From assembly GCA_029204225.1 (NCBI GenBank), contig CM055100.1, positions 11,302,769 through 11,366,768 of the forward strand: a stretch of DNA of 64,000 nt. The letters are read 5' to 3'. A model generated the notes under the pieces. That model saw nothing but the letters and a program-made list of their open reading frames with translations, was not told where the DNA came from and made no database searches. The stretch is from Diphasiastrum complanatum. Its lineage: Eukaryota; Streptophyta; Lycopodiopsida; Lycopodiales; Lycopodiaceae. This document shows, in pieces, positions 43,203 to 54,923 of the stretch. The stretch's first letter is position 1; every line of letters begins with the position of its first letter. The position numbers were made by a program, and so were the translations under genes.

Positions 43203-43556
43203 AGCTCTTAGAGTCAACACTCTAGATGTAGACTTGGACTCATAAAGCTTCTTCAAAGCTTCTGAAGCCTTACTTGATGAAGTACACTTACTAACTTCCT
43301 CAAGAAGCTCATTGGTAACATTCATCTTGATCATGTGTAGAGCCCTTTTGGCCCTCTTATCATACCTTAATTGATCTTGTTGAGTTGCTAGCCTCTCCTC
43401 CAAACCTACAACAATATCCAAACTATCATTCATCTCAAGAAGTGATTCCATCCTCACTTTCCATAATGAATAGTTGCTTGAGGTAAGCCTATCATTGGCT
43501 TCCAACACTTGATGTTGCCATGTAGCAATGACCTGATCTTCCAAAAGAGAGAACAT
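43203..43556 (-). pseudogene. Copia gag N-terminal fragment (young-element family)
   Basis: One minus-strand frame contains DRLTSSNYSLWKVRMESLLE, then KRAKRALHMIKMNVTNELLE, EVSKCTSSSKASEALKKLYE and SKSTSRVLTLRAHI. This closely matches residues 10-105 of the gag-pol at 52,191. It is the UBN2/DUF4219-type gag of Ty1/copia. It is truncated on both sides. Confidence 0.85.
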
Positions 43557-43944
43557 TATAGAGTGCTAATCAAAACTCCCAAATCGTACGATTATATCCT
43601 ATTGTAGAATGTCACCACATGCTCCCTCCCTACGACATTTGGGACGTTGGAATTAGACATTACTCTAGCTCACCAAAATTCGAATCACCAGAATTCGAGT
43701 CATCAGAACACGAATCATTCGAGTTCGTCTCAATTTTTGAGCACCAGTACACTATGTAAATATGGACTCCCTCTCTAGGAAGCATGGCTGTCTCAGATGC
43801 CTAATTGTTCACTCCCTTCATGGTTGTCTCTGACACCTACCAAGACATTCCTCCATTCGATCTAAGTCAATGCTGATATTGTAGGTTGGTAAAGATCTTA
43901 TAAAGTTCAAGATGAGTGAAGGGACCTCGGTTACTGATCATCTA

Positions 43945-44465
43945 ACTTATTGCAGCTAACTGATTAGACAACCATGCTTCGTTTTAAACGGCTTACATGA
44001 AACACAGGGTGAGCTGTAGACTTGTTCTAAAGATCTAATTTTTAAGCTAAAGAACCAATTTTCTTTATAATCCGAAATGGTCCACAATATCTGGTAGACA
44101 ATTTGTAATGCTTTCTCATATGCATAGTCTTAGGATCCTTAGGTATTCTAAGATATACCCAATCATCAACTTTAAAATCTTTGGGAGACCTCTTAAGATT
44201 GGCATAGTGCTTAGCTCTATCCTAAGCAATTTGGATACAATCACATGCCACTTGCAACATTTCATGCATATCATGTAGAAAATCTACAACTTTCTGGATT
44301 TTAACAGACTTCGTCTTCACATTTACTGGAGATCTAGATTGAAAATCGTACTTCAGCACAAATGGACTATAACCAGTAGCAAAATGTTTCCTATTGTTAT
44401 AAGCAAACTCAATCAAAAGAATGTAATCTTCCCACTGAGATTGCTTATGAGACACATATGTTCTT
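43945..44465 (-). pseudogene. Gypsy integrase C-terminal part
   Basis: Reads RTYVSHKQSQWEDYILLIEF, then AYNNRKHFATGYSPFVLKYD, then past a stop KHYANLKRSPKDFKVDDWVY and KHYKLSTRYCGPFRIIKKIG. 'YN...H..TG.SPF' and 'GPF.I..KIG' are the usual landmarks of the gypsy integrase end. It continues the NQTMEDKF at 48,690 across the inserted copia. Confidence 0.82.
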
Positions 44466-44716
44466 AGTTAAAATAACAATGATCGACTTATATAGTGCTT
44501 TCGTATTTCGACGGCACCACGTGTGCTTAGTTCTAGAATTATCGGGCCGTCTTTCTTTTACGAGCCCTTTGAGTGCTTTTAAGCAACTTTATCTTTGTAC
44601 TTACTTATTAGTTGAATATACAGTTTGTTGAGAGCAATTCTGTTGTCTTGTCTTGTTGCACTTGATGTTGTGCTGTGGTGATTGATCCGGTTGGGTGTTT
44701 AAACTATTTTCTTAAC

Positions 44717-45961
44717 TTGGTATCAGAGCCCTTGGTGGCTACAATCACCAGAAAAGAACAGAGAGCTACGAATTCACGATGGTTTGTTGGCCAGGAAGCA
44801 CAAAACCGAGTCTGTGGAGATTCATGGAATAGCTCAAAACTATAAGAAGATTCAGAGGCAGGGGATTGTCGGCTGAAATGAGAAGCCAAACGAAAGCATA
44901 GAACTCCGTAGAAAGGCTGCCTAGTGTGGATTCAATTTGAAGCCAATTGAAGATCTATTTGAAGCAGATGATTTCTGGCTGTAGGGAGACCTGAGTGCAG
45001 TAGAAGGCTACAAAAAGTAGCTCAGAGAAAACTTGAGCATAGCCCAAGAAGTCTTTCTTCTTTCATGGCTGGGGTTTCAGTAGGAAACATTGATGATCTT
45101 TCTCCATTTACAAGGTTTTTCAGAATTGTAAAGGCTTGAAGAGGGGCGATCTAGCAAGAGTAAGCGAGCTGCAGACAGCCACTGACCGTCGTGGAGAGTT
45201 GGAGGAGAGCTTGTGAAGTAGGCCATGGGTTTTCCAAAACCCTTTATAATCTCCATAGCTAGGAAAAGAGGAGAGGTCGCATGGAGGCTCGCGCACGGTG
45301 AATCAGAGAGAGGTCGTAGTGCATGGAAGTGTTTAGCATGTGGAGGAGTGGGCTTTAATGCCCAGATGTTTTTTTTTGAACCATCAGATGAGCCTCAATT
45401 AGATAAATGGCCAAGATAAAGTTCTCAGGGAGAAACGTGGGCCACAGAATAGAGGATTACCCTTAGATGAGCTTTGAAAGAGTCTGAAGAATTGAAAGAC
45501 AAAATAGGCCTTCTTTTCATTAAAAATTTTCAAACTGAAAAAATTGTTGGGTCCCAAGTATTTGAAAGGTGAAGTTTCTTCACACTGAAGAAACAGTTCA
45601 AAAACCCAAATTGCCCTTATTTTCACCTCCTTTAGCCTATTTTGGCCAAACGAAAGGCGATAGCCTCCAAATGAAGGGCACCCTGATTGTACCTGCATGT
45701 ACAGTATGCCAAAACAGAGTGATTGCCGTGGAGAAAGTGTTTGGAGCACGCCAGAAGTGATTTCACCATTCCATTGGGCAGGTAGCTGGGAGTTGCTGAC
45801 GAGAAGCATTTCAGAAAGCGACGCCAATTTGGCTTTCAATTTGGCGAAAGAGCGACGGGTGGCCTGGTAAAATTGCAGGTCATTATTCTTTATTTTTGAC
45901 ATGACGGTTGGCTTCGGCACACATGTTATAGCCTATAGGTGGAGTTTCAAGCAGTTTGGAA
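44717..45961 (+). other. Leader of the 44.5-48.7 kb copia
   Basis: Untranslated region of about 1.2 kb between the primer-binding site and the gag start. Open frames in it on either strand (for example 45,399-45,920 minus) show no motif and are not supported. Confidence 0.6.
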
Positions 45962-46690
45962 ATGGCAAACATCAATGAGAAAATTTTGGGCGATGCAAGC
46001 AAACTTGATGGGGCTTCTAACTACAACATCTGGAAATTCAAAATAAAGAGCATTTTGATGGAGAAAGAGTTATGAGAGTTCGTGACAGGTCCGGCCAAAT
46101 ACCACTCCAGGTGACATGAGGGCCTTTGATAAAAAGGCATAGAGAGCATTGTCCTTAATCAATCTGTCAGTGAAAGACCATGTGATCACTCATATAAGTG
46201 ATGCCACGACAGCTAGGGAAGCTTGGGAAGCTCTTAGAATGCAATTTCGAACTTGCAATCTAGCTTGGGCCATGTTCTTGAAGTCGAGATTGAACGCAGT
46301 TAGAATGGAAGAAAGCGAATCGGTGGGATCTTTCTTCACCAGGATAAAGGAGCTGAGAGATCAACTTGTGGCAATTGGAGAACCAATTAGGGACGTTGAA
46401 TTGGTACATACCACAATGAGTGGTGTCTCGGAAGGGCTACAGATGTTTGTGAGCGGCATTGCTTCGAGGGAGAGATTGCCTTCTTTTGAAGACTTCAAGC
46501 CTTGCTTGCTAAAGGCAAGCAAAAAGGATGGAAGAGGATTCCCAAGAAATCCAAGGATGATGATGATGAGGGAGAGTAGTCATCAAAGGCGAAAAAGAAG
46601 AAGAAAGGCAAATGTTACTATTGCCACAAACCGGGTCATTGGGCACGTGAGTGTTACAAGAAGAAAGCGGACATAAATGAGGGAAAAGTG
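45962..46690 (+). pseudogene. Copia gag with zinc knuckle, frameshifted
   Basis: ATG 45,962 opens MANINEKILGDASKLDGASN, then YNIWKFKIKSILMEKEL and a stop. Frame 46,149-46,550 gives SDATTAREAWEALRMQFRTC, LAWAMFLKSRLNAVRMEESE and VGSFFTRIKELRDQLVAIGE. After a frame change comes CYYCHKPGHWAREC, an intact CX2CX4HX4C zinc knuckle (about 46,611-46,655). This is the retrotransposon capsid protein, disabled by at least one stop and two frameshifts. Confidence 0.85.
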
Positions 46691-48360
46691 AAACAACAAG
46701 GCAACATTGCCGAAGATGATGGAGAACATGAAGAGACAAGCGTGTTCTCATCGGCATTGGCATCCCAGGTTGATGATGGTGCCATATGGTTCATAGATTC
46801 AGGCGCCACAAGGCATATGACTGGAAAATGTGATTGGTTTGAGAAATTCTCACCAATCCATGATGGGGATAAAATCACTCAAGCCAATGGGGAGGAATGC
46901 CAAATACAGAGTGTTGGCAATTTACCTATGCAGTTTCCTGATTGTAAAATCAAGAATATCCCTAATGTGCTTTATGTTCCCAGACTCAAAAAGAGTTTGC
47001 TTTCTATTGGAGTAATGGCAAATCAACATCTTAAGGTTGAATTTTTCAAGGATGGATGCCTTACGAGGGATATGAACCACAACCATAAAGTGGTGGTGAA
47101 AGGTTATAGTATAGTAACTGTGGCCTTTATAAATTGGATGCTGCAAAACCAGGAGAATATGGTCTGGCTATCTCAACAGCATCTCAATTTGAGTTGTGGC
47201 ACAGAAGACTTGGTCACTTGAACTATGGGAGCTTAAGATTGATGGCAAAGCTGAAGATGGTAATAGGATTACCAGCATTGCAGGATGATCATCACGCAAT
47301 ATGTGAAGGATGCATCATGGGAAAGCATCACAGGCAGACATTCAAGAAAGGTGGAGCTGCAAGAGCTAAGAAACTGCTGGAACTTATTCACAGCGACCTG
47401 TGCGGCCCAATGAAGACCATGTCGTTGGGGAAAGCATATTATTTTATGACTTTAATAGATGATTACTCAAGGAGGACATGGATTTTTTTCTTGAAGAAGA
47501 AATTTGATGCTTTTGCTCGCTTCAAGGAGTTCAAGACTTTAATAGAGAACCAACTGGATGCACGCATCAAAGTGCTAAGATCTGATAGAGGGGGTGAATA
47601 CAAATCAGATTTTGAGGACTTTTGCTAGGAACATGGCATCAAAAGACAATCTACACAATCACACACGCCTCATAGTAATGGTGTAGCTGCAAGGAAAAAC
47701 AGGACTATTATGGAGAGTGGACGCTCATGATGAAGCAAATGGGCTTGACTGATTCACTTTGGTTGGAAGCGTGCAGTGCAGCAATGTTCTTGCAAAATAG
47801 GAGCCCTATAGTTGCGGTTCCAAATGTGACCCCCGAAGAAGCATTTACAGGAATAAAGCCAAAAATTGACAAGTTTTGCATCATTGGATGTAGGGCCTAT
47901 GTACATGTGCCAAAGGAAGAGCGAAAGAAACTTGATGCCAGAGCAATCAAGTGTATCTTCGTCGGTTATGATGAGAGGACGAAGGCATACATGTGTTTTG
48001 ATCCTGTAATGAACAAAATTCACATAAGCAAAGATGTGATCTTTGATGAAACGCATAGGTATGAAGATGAAGACCATGCAAGTGGTGAAAGCATCAAAAG
48101 ACTTCCCACAATTTTGAAAGAAGAAAATGAAGAAGACGCTCCACATGATGATGCACGTGAAGATGAGAGTTGAGAGGGCGAGTATGAGAGGACACCACCT
48201 ATTCAAGAGCCTAGGGGAAGGTACTTGCCAATAGGAGCAACAAAGGAGAAACCCCTACACTGTTTTACGTTGTTACAAGTTGCTGATATATTTACAAAAG
48301 CTTTAAGTCAAAAAAAGTTTGAGACTTTTAGAGCCAAACTTAGATCTGGTTATGTAAAAA
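46688..48360 (+). pseudogene. Copia protease and integrase, then deletion to the pol end
   Basis: WFIDSGATRHMTGKCDWFEK (46,787-46,846) is the aspartic protease active site. The pre-integrase and zinc region reads [15 protein letters not shown] and [10 protein letters not shown]. The integrase core has [13 protein letters not shown] (first Asp), [17 protein letters not shown] (second Asp) and then, after a stop, SNGVAARKNRTIMES. The catalytic Glu of the usual 'GVAERKNR' is Ala here. 47,727-48,173 continues with SLWLEACSAAMFLQNRSPIV and IKCIFVGYDERTKAYMCFDP. At about 48,255-48,285 the frame jumps to VADIFTKALSQKKFETFRAK, the pol C-terminus, so RT and RNase H are absent. Confidence 0.85.
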
Positions 48361-48684
48361 GATTTTACTTGTAATACTATCATGGAGGTATGTTCCATGA
48401 ATAGAGTAAACTCTAAAATAAAGAGAGACGTTGATCATTGAGGGAGAGACTTAAAATAGCAATGATCGACTTATACAATGCTTTCTTATTTCGACGGCAC
48501 CATGTGTGCTTAGTTCTAGAATTATTGGACCGTCTTTCTTTTACGAGCCATTTGAGTGCCTTTAAGCAACTTTATCAGTTGAATATACAGTTTGTTGAGA
48601 GCAATTATGTTGTCTTGTCTTGTTGCACTTGATGTTGTGTTGTGGTTATTGATCCGGTCGGGTATTTAAACTATTTTCTTAACT

Positions 48685-50359
48685 TTCTGAACTTATCCTC
48701 CATAGTCTGATTACTTCTCTCAGTATGGCCATTTGATTCAAGATTATCAAAAGAACTAAAACTAAGCGAGGTTTCTAGCTTATGGAATACAACTGACCAA
48801 AAGTGACATGTAAATGTAGGATCTCTATGACTAAGTATATCACTTGGCAGTCCATAAGGCCTAAATAATCTTTCCACAAAGATCTGGGCTAAAGACAAAG
48901 CCTTAGCAATTGACTTAACTGGTATAAAAGTAGCTAACTTTGTGAACTTGTCCACCACAACCCAAATAGAATCATGTTGGCGATCGGGTCTTTGGAAGTC
49001 CATCCACAAAGTCCATAGATATACTTTCCCATCGTTTCAGAGGGATATCTAGGGGATGTAACAGTCGTCTAGTCTTTAAGCATTCAGCTTTGGCTAATTG
49101 ACAAGGTCTACATTTAATTACATAAGACTCGACAAATGGCTTCAATTTTGGCCAATAAAACTCTCTTCTGACCAAGTCCAAAGTCATGTGTATATCCGGA
49201 TGAATGTCATGACACTCATAAAGAATCCTCTTCTTTAACTCATCATCTACTGGTACACAAATTTTTTCATTCTGAAATAGCAACCCACCTCAGATAGAGA
49301 ACTGTTCTGCTATCTTCTTATCTTTCTTAGAAACTTGAGATCTCTGTGAGTAAATCTCTATTCCATTCTCATTTTTTCATGTCTCCACCATCTTCCAGAA
49401 TTGGACCAAAATGAGAATCCGATTCACACTTTCCTCTCAGTGAAAGATATAGATCAGTGAAAACTGGGTGAATGAAAGTTCATTTAGTTCACCAATCCGA
49501 CTTAGCACATCCGCAACTTGGTTAGAGCTGCCCTTGACATATCGGATCTCATGATCAAATTCCTGCATAATCTCAGCCCAGCGAGCTTTACAACCCCTCA
49601 GATTGTTCTGATTACAAAAGTACTTTAGAGGTTGGTGATCTATACACTATAAACTGACTACCATAAAGATTATGCCTTTAAGTTTTAAGTGCATGTATCA
49701 CAACAAATAACTACTTCTCCTGAGTTGTGTAACACAACTGAGGCCCTGTAAATTTCTTGCTTTCAAACACTACCGACCTATCATCTTGTAGAAGAGCTGC
49801 CCCTGAATCACGCGCGTCAATTTGCATGACATAAGGTAGATCAGGATTTGCAATCTATAAAACAGGAGCTGAAGCAACCATTTGCTTGAGTTTCTCAAAG
49901 TCTTGGATTAATTTATCATTCCACTCAATAGGATCACTAGGTTGACCTCTCTTTTCCTTTTTGTTAACTCTGCCTTTAGTCAAATTATTTAAAGGTGCAG
50001 CCACTTTTGCATAATCCTCAATTGACTTATGAATGAAAACTGTAAAACCGAGAAAAGATTTAACTTCTCTAACTGTCTTCGATATCGACCACTCAAGCAC
50101 TGTCTTGATCTTACTCTCGTCAATCTTCAACCTACTGCTGGTGATCTTATGATCGAGGTACAATAACTCATGCTTAAAAAACTCACATTCAAATTCTATA
50201 GCATAAAGTTTCTCTCATCTAAGAATATCTAAGACAGTCTTAAGATGACTCAAATGCTCCTTAAGTGTCCTACTGGAGATGAGCATGTCATCTAAGAATA
50301 CAACCACATACTTCCCTAGATATGGATGAAAAAGATCATTCATCATCTGTTGGAACGTA
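48685..50359 (-). pseudogene. Gypsy RT, RNase H and integrase (middle part)
   Basis: From right to left: ATFQQMMNDLFHPYLGKYVV then VFLDDML (RT catalytic box, to about 50,278). 49,855-50,163 reads YLDHKITSSRLKIDESKIKT, VKSFLGFTVFIHKSIEDYAK and DFEKLKQMVASAPVL. RNase H gives DHQPLKYFCNQNNLRGCKAR and GSSNQVADVLSRIGEL. The integrase zinc region reads ECHDIHPDIHMTLDLVRREF then CRPCQLAKAECLK. The core reads RWESISMDFVDGLPKTRSPT, IWVVVDKFTKLATFIPVKSI, LSHRDPTF and GHTERSNQTMED (48,671-49,283). Stops and indels separate the blocks. Confidence 0.85.
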
Positions 50360-50364
50360 GCTAG

Positions 50365-51018
50365 TGTGAAAATTGTCAACATTTCCTAGCTAGTTTGAGG
50401 CCTAAATTGGCTAAAATTGTAAATAGTTTTGGTTCTGGAGTTTCACACGTGTGAACCAGGCCACAATGTTTTTATTTACTGTATTTTTTCAGTATGATGA
50501 AGTGTCAACTTCATACCCTTCAAAATGAGACCATTTTGATGTATTTTGGTCATATAAGCCATTTTTAGCTATTTTTCCTATATAGGGAATATCTAGGGTC
50601 AAGTACCTTCTAGAGAGAGGAGAGAGAGTCATCTTCCTCATCCATAAATAGTAGGGAAGTCGTGGAAAACAGGTTGGAGAAACCTTTTGTATGCTTCATT
50701 GAGATCAATAGATCATTATCATTGTTTCTTCCTCCATTGAGAGCATTGTTGTGTGTATTGTCTTCAAGCTATTGTGTATGATCTTAGGTGCTTTCCAAAA
50801 GTGGTAGGCTGATGTATTATGGACTGTATAATGCTATTTTGGGCCGCACTTGATGTTTATGGAAGTTTCCATTTGTGATAAATGCTTTTTGATCAAGTTC
50901 TTTGCATTCTAGGTAGCATAGAATGTGTTGCCAATTCCTAGCTTATGTAGTTTGGAGTGCAAGCATTCAAGCCAATGATCTTGGAGTTTAGATCCACTTA
51001 GGATCTGTATTTTTCACA
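50365..51018 (+). repeat. 5' LTR of the young copia
   Basis: Bounded by TGTGAAAATT and TTTTTCACA. It holds a 14-base perfect palindrome TTCACACGTGTGAA (50,442-50,455) with a CACGTG G-box core, and a TATA-like CCTATATAGGG at about 50,578-50,587, which would be the promoter for the element's genomic RNA. Confidence 0.96.
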
Positions 51019-51030
51019 TGGTATCAGAGC
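51019..51030 (+). promoter_or_regulatory. Primer-binding site (initiator tRNA-Met)
   Basis: TGGTATCAGAGC directly follows the LTR end. It is complementary to the 3' end of plant initiator tRNA-Met, where minus-strand DNA synthesis starts. Confidence 0.95.
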
Positions 51031-52190
51031 TGGTTGGCTTCTATTTACAGTAAGTATTCCATTTTTGGTGATATTTGGATGTTTGATCAAGTTCTAGCAT
51101 GATTTTGCATTGCTTTGTTGATCAAATCTTACTAACCTTTGTTTTGTGAGTTGAACTTGTGGATCAAAAGCATATTTCAGGTCTATTGAAGATCAGAGGC
51201 TGAAAAGAAACTATTTTGGATCAGATCATAACACCTAATCATTTGTGATTGTGAGGCTTGTGCATATTCAATACTAACAATGTTCTTTTCAATCCTATTG
51301 TTGACAATCTCCATTCTTGGATGAACACTCTCCTTAAGTGGATGAAACTTCTCCTTAAGTGGATGACAAATGCTCTTTTGAGTGAGTTGTAATTCTCCTA
51401 AAGGCTGAGCAAAGCTCCCATTTGGATGAAAGATCCCCTTTTTTGGGTGAACATATTGTAAGCTCCATTGTGAAGAGCATATTGTAAAGATTGTCATCAA
51501 TTTTGGCATAATTTTTGGTGTACTTTGTTGAGCATGTAAGTAACTCTCCTTATGTAATTTGATTGGAGCATTTGCTGGAAGGTGTTAACCATTATGCAAG
51601 TGTGTTTTCAGGTTCTTAACAGGTTGAGGAACATTCTCATGTGAAGTGATCTTAGATCTACATCTAAACACCAAGATTTGACAAGATAGTGAAGCTAGTC
51701 TTGTGATTCACTAAGTGTGCTCATTCATTCACCTCTAAATCTTGTATTTATCACTTGCTGGAGTTTATAAACTTTTAGAAGTGTGGTTTACATGTGGTTT
51801 TACAGGTTGAATCAATATCTTAGTGTGTTGATCATATGTTGATCAAGTTTGTTCATTACTAGGTAATCTTGGCATCCTAGTTTTGGGTATTTTCTAAGAA
51901 TGCAAGTAACTCTTCACACCATAACTTGATTTGGTCACTTGCTGGAAAGTTTGAGAGCTTAAGCAAGAGTGTGTTCAGGTTGGTTTGATTTTGTAATCCA
52001 TTCTTAGTGTGTGCAAAGTGTTGCATGTGTTTCAATCTTCCTTTCTATGCTTGGAAACCATCTAGGTTCAAGATAGAAGTGTTTTAGGGTCCTAAATCTT
52101 CATAGATCTCTTTATCTATCATTTGTTGAGAGAAAAGTGAGTGCTAAGTGCTTTAGGACAAAACCTAAAAGTTGAAGAAACATTAGAATC
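51031..52190 (+). other. Leader of the young copia, with three 183-bp repeats
   Basis: Untranslated region of about 1.16 kb. 'cacttgctgga' or 'catttgctgga' occurs at 51,569, 51,752 and 51,936, a period of 183-184 bp. Neighbouring phrases ('gtaactctcc/ttc', 'agtgtg...caggtt', 'cttagtgtgt') recur in register. An earlier block (51,310-51,400) repeats 'ctccttaagtggatga'. No long open frame. Confidence 0.8.
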
Positions 52191-54923
52191 ATGGCTTCCA
52201 ATGGTGGGATCATGCTAGAGTCTAGTGAAAGGTTGAGTTCATCAAACTACTCTACTTGGAAAGTGAGGATGGAGTCCTTACTTGAGTTGAATGAACTCAT
52301 GGACATAGTTGCAGAAATTGAAGAGAGACCTCTCACACTTCAAGAGCAACAAAGGTTTGATAAGAAGGCCAAAAGGGCTCTTCATATCATTAAAATGAAT
52401 GTTACAAATGAACTTCTCAAGGAAGTTGGAAAGTGTCAAAGTGCAAGTGAGGCATGGAATGCCTTAAAGAAGCTCTTTGAATCAAAGTCCACATCTAGGG
52501 TATTGACCCTAAGGAGACAAATATTTTATAGTAGGCAAAGAGAGGGTGAAAGTGCTCATGCATTTATCTTGAGAGTTAAGTCCCTAAGTGATGATTTAGC
52601 ATGCATTGATGAGAACATAAAAGATGGTGAAATAGTCCAAGTTATGTTGAATGGTTTGCTAAATGAACATGCTAACCTTGTGCAAAGTTTTGCCATTCAA
52701 AGAGTCTTGCCAAGTGTGGTTGACTTGCAAGAAATCTTATTGGCTGAAGAACATAGGTTGCAATCAAAGCTTGATGGTGCATCCTTGCAAGGTGGAGGTG
52801 AAGAGGCTTTCTTCACAAAAGGCAAATTCAAGGGCAAAGGTAAAGGCAAAGGGAAATGGTCCAAAGGTGGTAACTTTGATCATGATGATCACTCTTCCTC
52901 TTCCTCTTCTACTAAGAACAATAAGTCAAAGTTCAAGTGCTTTTATTGTGGGATAAAAGGTCATTTTGCAAATGAATGTTATAAGAAGAAAAGAGAGCAA
53001 GGAGAGAGGCAAGGAAATCTTACAATAGATGAGGAAGAACATAACACATGTGAATCACTTGTTATGACTTCAAGTTTGTTAGCCAACATAGATGATAATG
53101 ATCCTTGGTGGATTGATAGTGGAGCCTCATCTCACATGACAAGACATAAGGAATACTTTACATCCTTATTGTCTTATGAGGGAGAAGGTCACATCATCTA
53201 CACTGCAAATGATGGTCAATGTGACATCAAAGGCATAGGCACTATTCCTATTTCCCTTTCAACAAATAGGAAAGCAAATCTTGAAAATGTTTTGTACATT
53301 CCTTCAATCACTAAGAATTTGCTTAGTGTAAGTCAAATGATTGACAAAGGACTTGATGTGGAGTTCATTGGAGATGCATGTTTGATAAGTAAATGTGGAT
53401 CCTTGATTGCTCAAGGTAGGAGGCATGGTAAACTTTTCAAGCTTGATGCATGTGTGATCTCTAATCATGAAGGATGTATGGCTAGGGAGCAATTGACAAA
53501 CCAAGAAGTTTGGCACAAGAGGTTGGGCCATCCCAACTTCAAATCTTTGGAGGTAATGGCAAAGAAAGAGCTTGTTCTTGGTCTCCCTAAAAGTCTTGTT
53601 GCAAACAATAGTGTTTGTGAACATTGTGCCTTGTCCAAATCTCATAGACTTGCTTATTCTAGATCTACTTCTAGATCTAAAGAAGCTTTTCAACTTGTGC
53701 ATTCTGATATTCATTCTTCTAGTACAACTAGCAATGGTGGGGCAAAGATGTATGCAACTTTCATTGATGACTTTAGTAGGTATACTTGGATCTATCTTCT
53801 TAAAAGTAAGGATGAAGTGTTTGCTGCATTTGTCAAGTTCAAGAATGAAATGGAAAACCAATTCAATACAAAGATCAAATGCTTAAGATCTGATAATGGA
53901 GGGGAATACACCTCAAATAGGTTCAAAGACTTTTGTATAGCACATGGGATTAAGAGGGAGATGTCTAGTCCTAGGACTCCACAACAGAATGGAGTGGCCG
54001 AGAGGAAGAATAGAACCCTTTGTGAATGTGCCAAGGCAATGAGACTACATGCTAATCTTGCTAAGTCTTTTTGGGGGGAAGCTTTAGCATGTGCTAACTA
54101 TCTATGTAATAGATGGACAAGTGCTTCCTTGGATGGTAAAACTCCTCATGAGGTTCTTTATGGTAGAAGGCCGAGTGTCAAGCATTGTAGGATCTTTGGA
54201 TGTACATGTTTTGTCAATATCACACTTGATGATAGAACTAAAGAAGATCCTTCATCAAAGAAGGGTGTGTTTGTTGGCTATAGTGAAGTAAGCAAGGCTT
54301 ACAAAGTGTACATTCCTTCTACAAAGAAAGTTGTCATAAGTAGGGATGTCATCTTTCATGAAGAGAATGTTTCCAATGTTGTTGATGTTGATGTTGATGT
54401 GCCTACTAATCATCATGATGTGCAAGATGTCTTGGATGAAGATGGAGATGCCACTCCAAAGCAAACTTCAAGGAAGACTCAAAGGCAAAGGGCTAAGCCA
54501 TCAAGGCTAACCTATGATGAAAAAGGAAAGCAAGTGGTGGACAACTCTAACTTTGCTTTTCTTACCTCTTTTGATGAACCAACTTGTGTAGGTGAAGCAA
54601 TTCAAAAGAAGGAATGGATCCAAGCCATGGATCATGAGCATCAAGCACTCATCAAAAGCAACACATGGAGGTTGGTAAAGCTTCCAAAGGACAAGAAGGC
54701 AATTGGTTGTAAGTGGATCTTCAAGATCAAGACAAATCAAGATGGATCAATCAACAAGTACAAGGCAAGGTTGGTGGCAAAGGAGTATGCTCAAGAATAT
54801 GGTATTGACTATGATGAGACCTTTGCACCCGTGGCAAAGATGGTAACTATTCGAATCCTAATCTCTCTTGCAACTCTTTATGATTGGGATATGTGGCAAA
54901 TGGATGTTACTATGCCTTCTTGA
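52191..54923 (+). CDS. Copia gag-pol, first part (gag, protease, integrase, RT N-terminus)
   Basis: A 910-residue frame. Gag (about 1-245) opens with a segment containing SSNYSTWKVRMESLLELNEL. The zinc knuckle CFYCGIKGHFANEC is at residues 250-263 after a Gly/Lys-rich stretch. Protease active site WWIDSGASSHMT has catalytic Asp at 309. Integrase zinc region runs WHKRLGHPNF (441 on) to CEHC (476-479). Core catalytic residues are Asp506, Asp568 and Glu604, the D-x61-D-x35-E spacing of retroviral-type integrases. The RT start reads IQAMDHEHQALIKSNTWRLV and IGCKWIFKIKTNQDG. The frame ends at 54,923 because one base is missing near 54,905, just before the FLNGDLEEDIYM motif. The start is the first ATG after the leader. 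Pieces of the same family lie at 36.2, 40.8 and 43.2 kb. Confidence 0.95.
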   Translation: MASNGGIMLESSERLSSSNYSTWKVRMESLLELNELMDIVAEIEERPLTLQEQQRFDKKAKRALHIIKMNVTNELLKEVGKCQSASEAWNALKKLFESKSTSRVLTLRRQIFYSRQREGESAHAFILRVKSLSDDLACIDENIKDGEIVQVMLNGLLNEHANLVQSFAIQRVLPSVVDLQEILLAEEHRLQSKLDGASLQGGGEEAFFTKGKFKGKGKGKGKWSKGGNFDHDDHSSSSSSTKNNKSKFKCFYCGIKGHFANECYKKKREQGERQGNLTIDEEEHNTCESLVMTSSLLANIDDNDPWWIDSGASSHMTRHKEYFTSLLSYEGEGHIIYTANDGQCDIKGIGTIPISLSTNRKANLENVLYIPSITKNLLSVSQMIDKGLDVEFIGDACLISKCGSLIAQGRRHGKLFKLDACVISNHEGCMAREQLTNQEVWHKRLGHPNFKSLEVMAKKELVLGLPKSLVANNSVCEHCALSKSHRLAYSRSTSRSKEAFQLVHSDIHSSSTTSNGGAKMYATFIDDFSRYTWIYLLKSKDEVFAAFVKFKNEMENQFNTKIKCLRSDNGGEYTSNRFKDFCIAHGIKREMSSPRTPQQNGVAERKNRTLCECAKAMRLHANLAKSFWGEALACANYLCNRWTSASLDGKTPHEVLYGRRPSVKHCRIFGCTCFVNITLDDRTKEDPSSKKGVFVGYSEVSKAYKVYIPSTKKVVISRDVIFHEENVSNVVDVDVDVPTNHHDVQDVLDEDGDATPKQTSRKTQRQRAKPSRLTYDEKGKQVVDNSNFAFLTSFDEPTCVGEAIQKKEWIQAMDHEHQALIKSNTWRLVKLPKDKKAIGCKWIFKIKTNQDGSINKYKARLVAKEYAQEYGIDYDETFAPVAKMVTIRILISLATLYDWDMWQMDVTMPS

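Larger units (their letters stand above)
44466..48684 (+). mobile_element. Copia element lacking RT and RNase H, inserted in gypsy integrase
   Basis: LTRs at about 44,468-44,716 and 48,451-48,684 share 'gatcgacttata' through 'actattttcttaac'. The right one has a roughly 16-bp deletion (tgtacttacttatta...) plus scattered substitutions, so the insertion is older than the 50.4-kb one. A primer-binding site TGGTATCAGAGC lies at 44,717-44,728 and a purine-rich tract GAGGGAGAGA just before 48,451. The flanks GTTCT (left) and TTTCT (right) fit a 5-bp target duplication with one change. The LTR ends (TTAAAATA...TTAAC) are not the usual TG...CA, which may reflect mutation. Confidence 0.8.
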
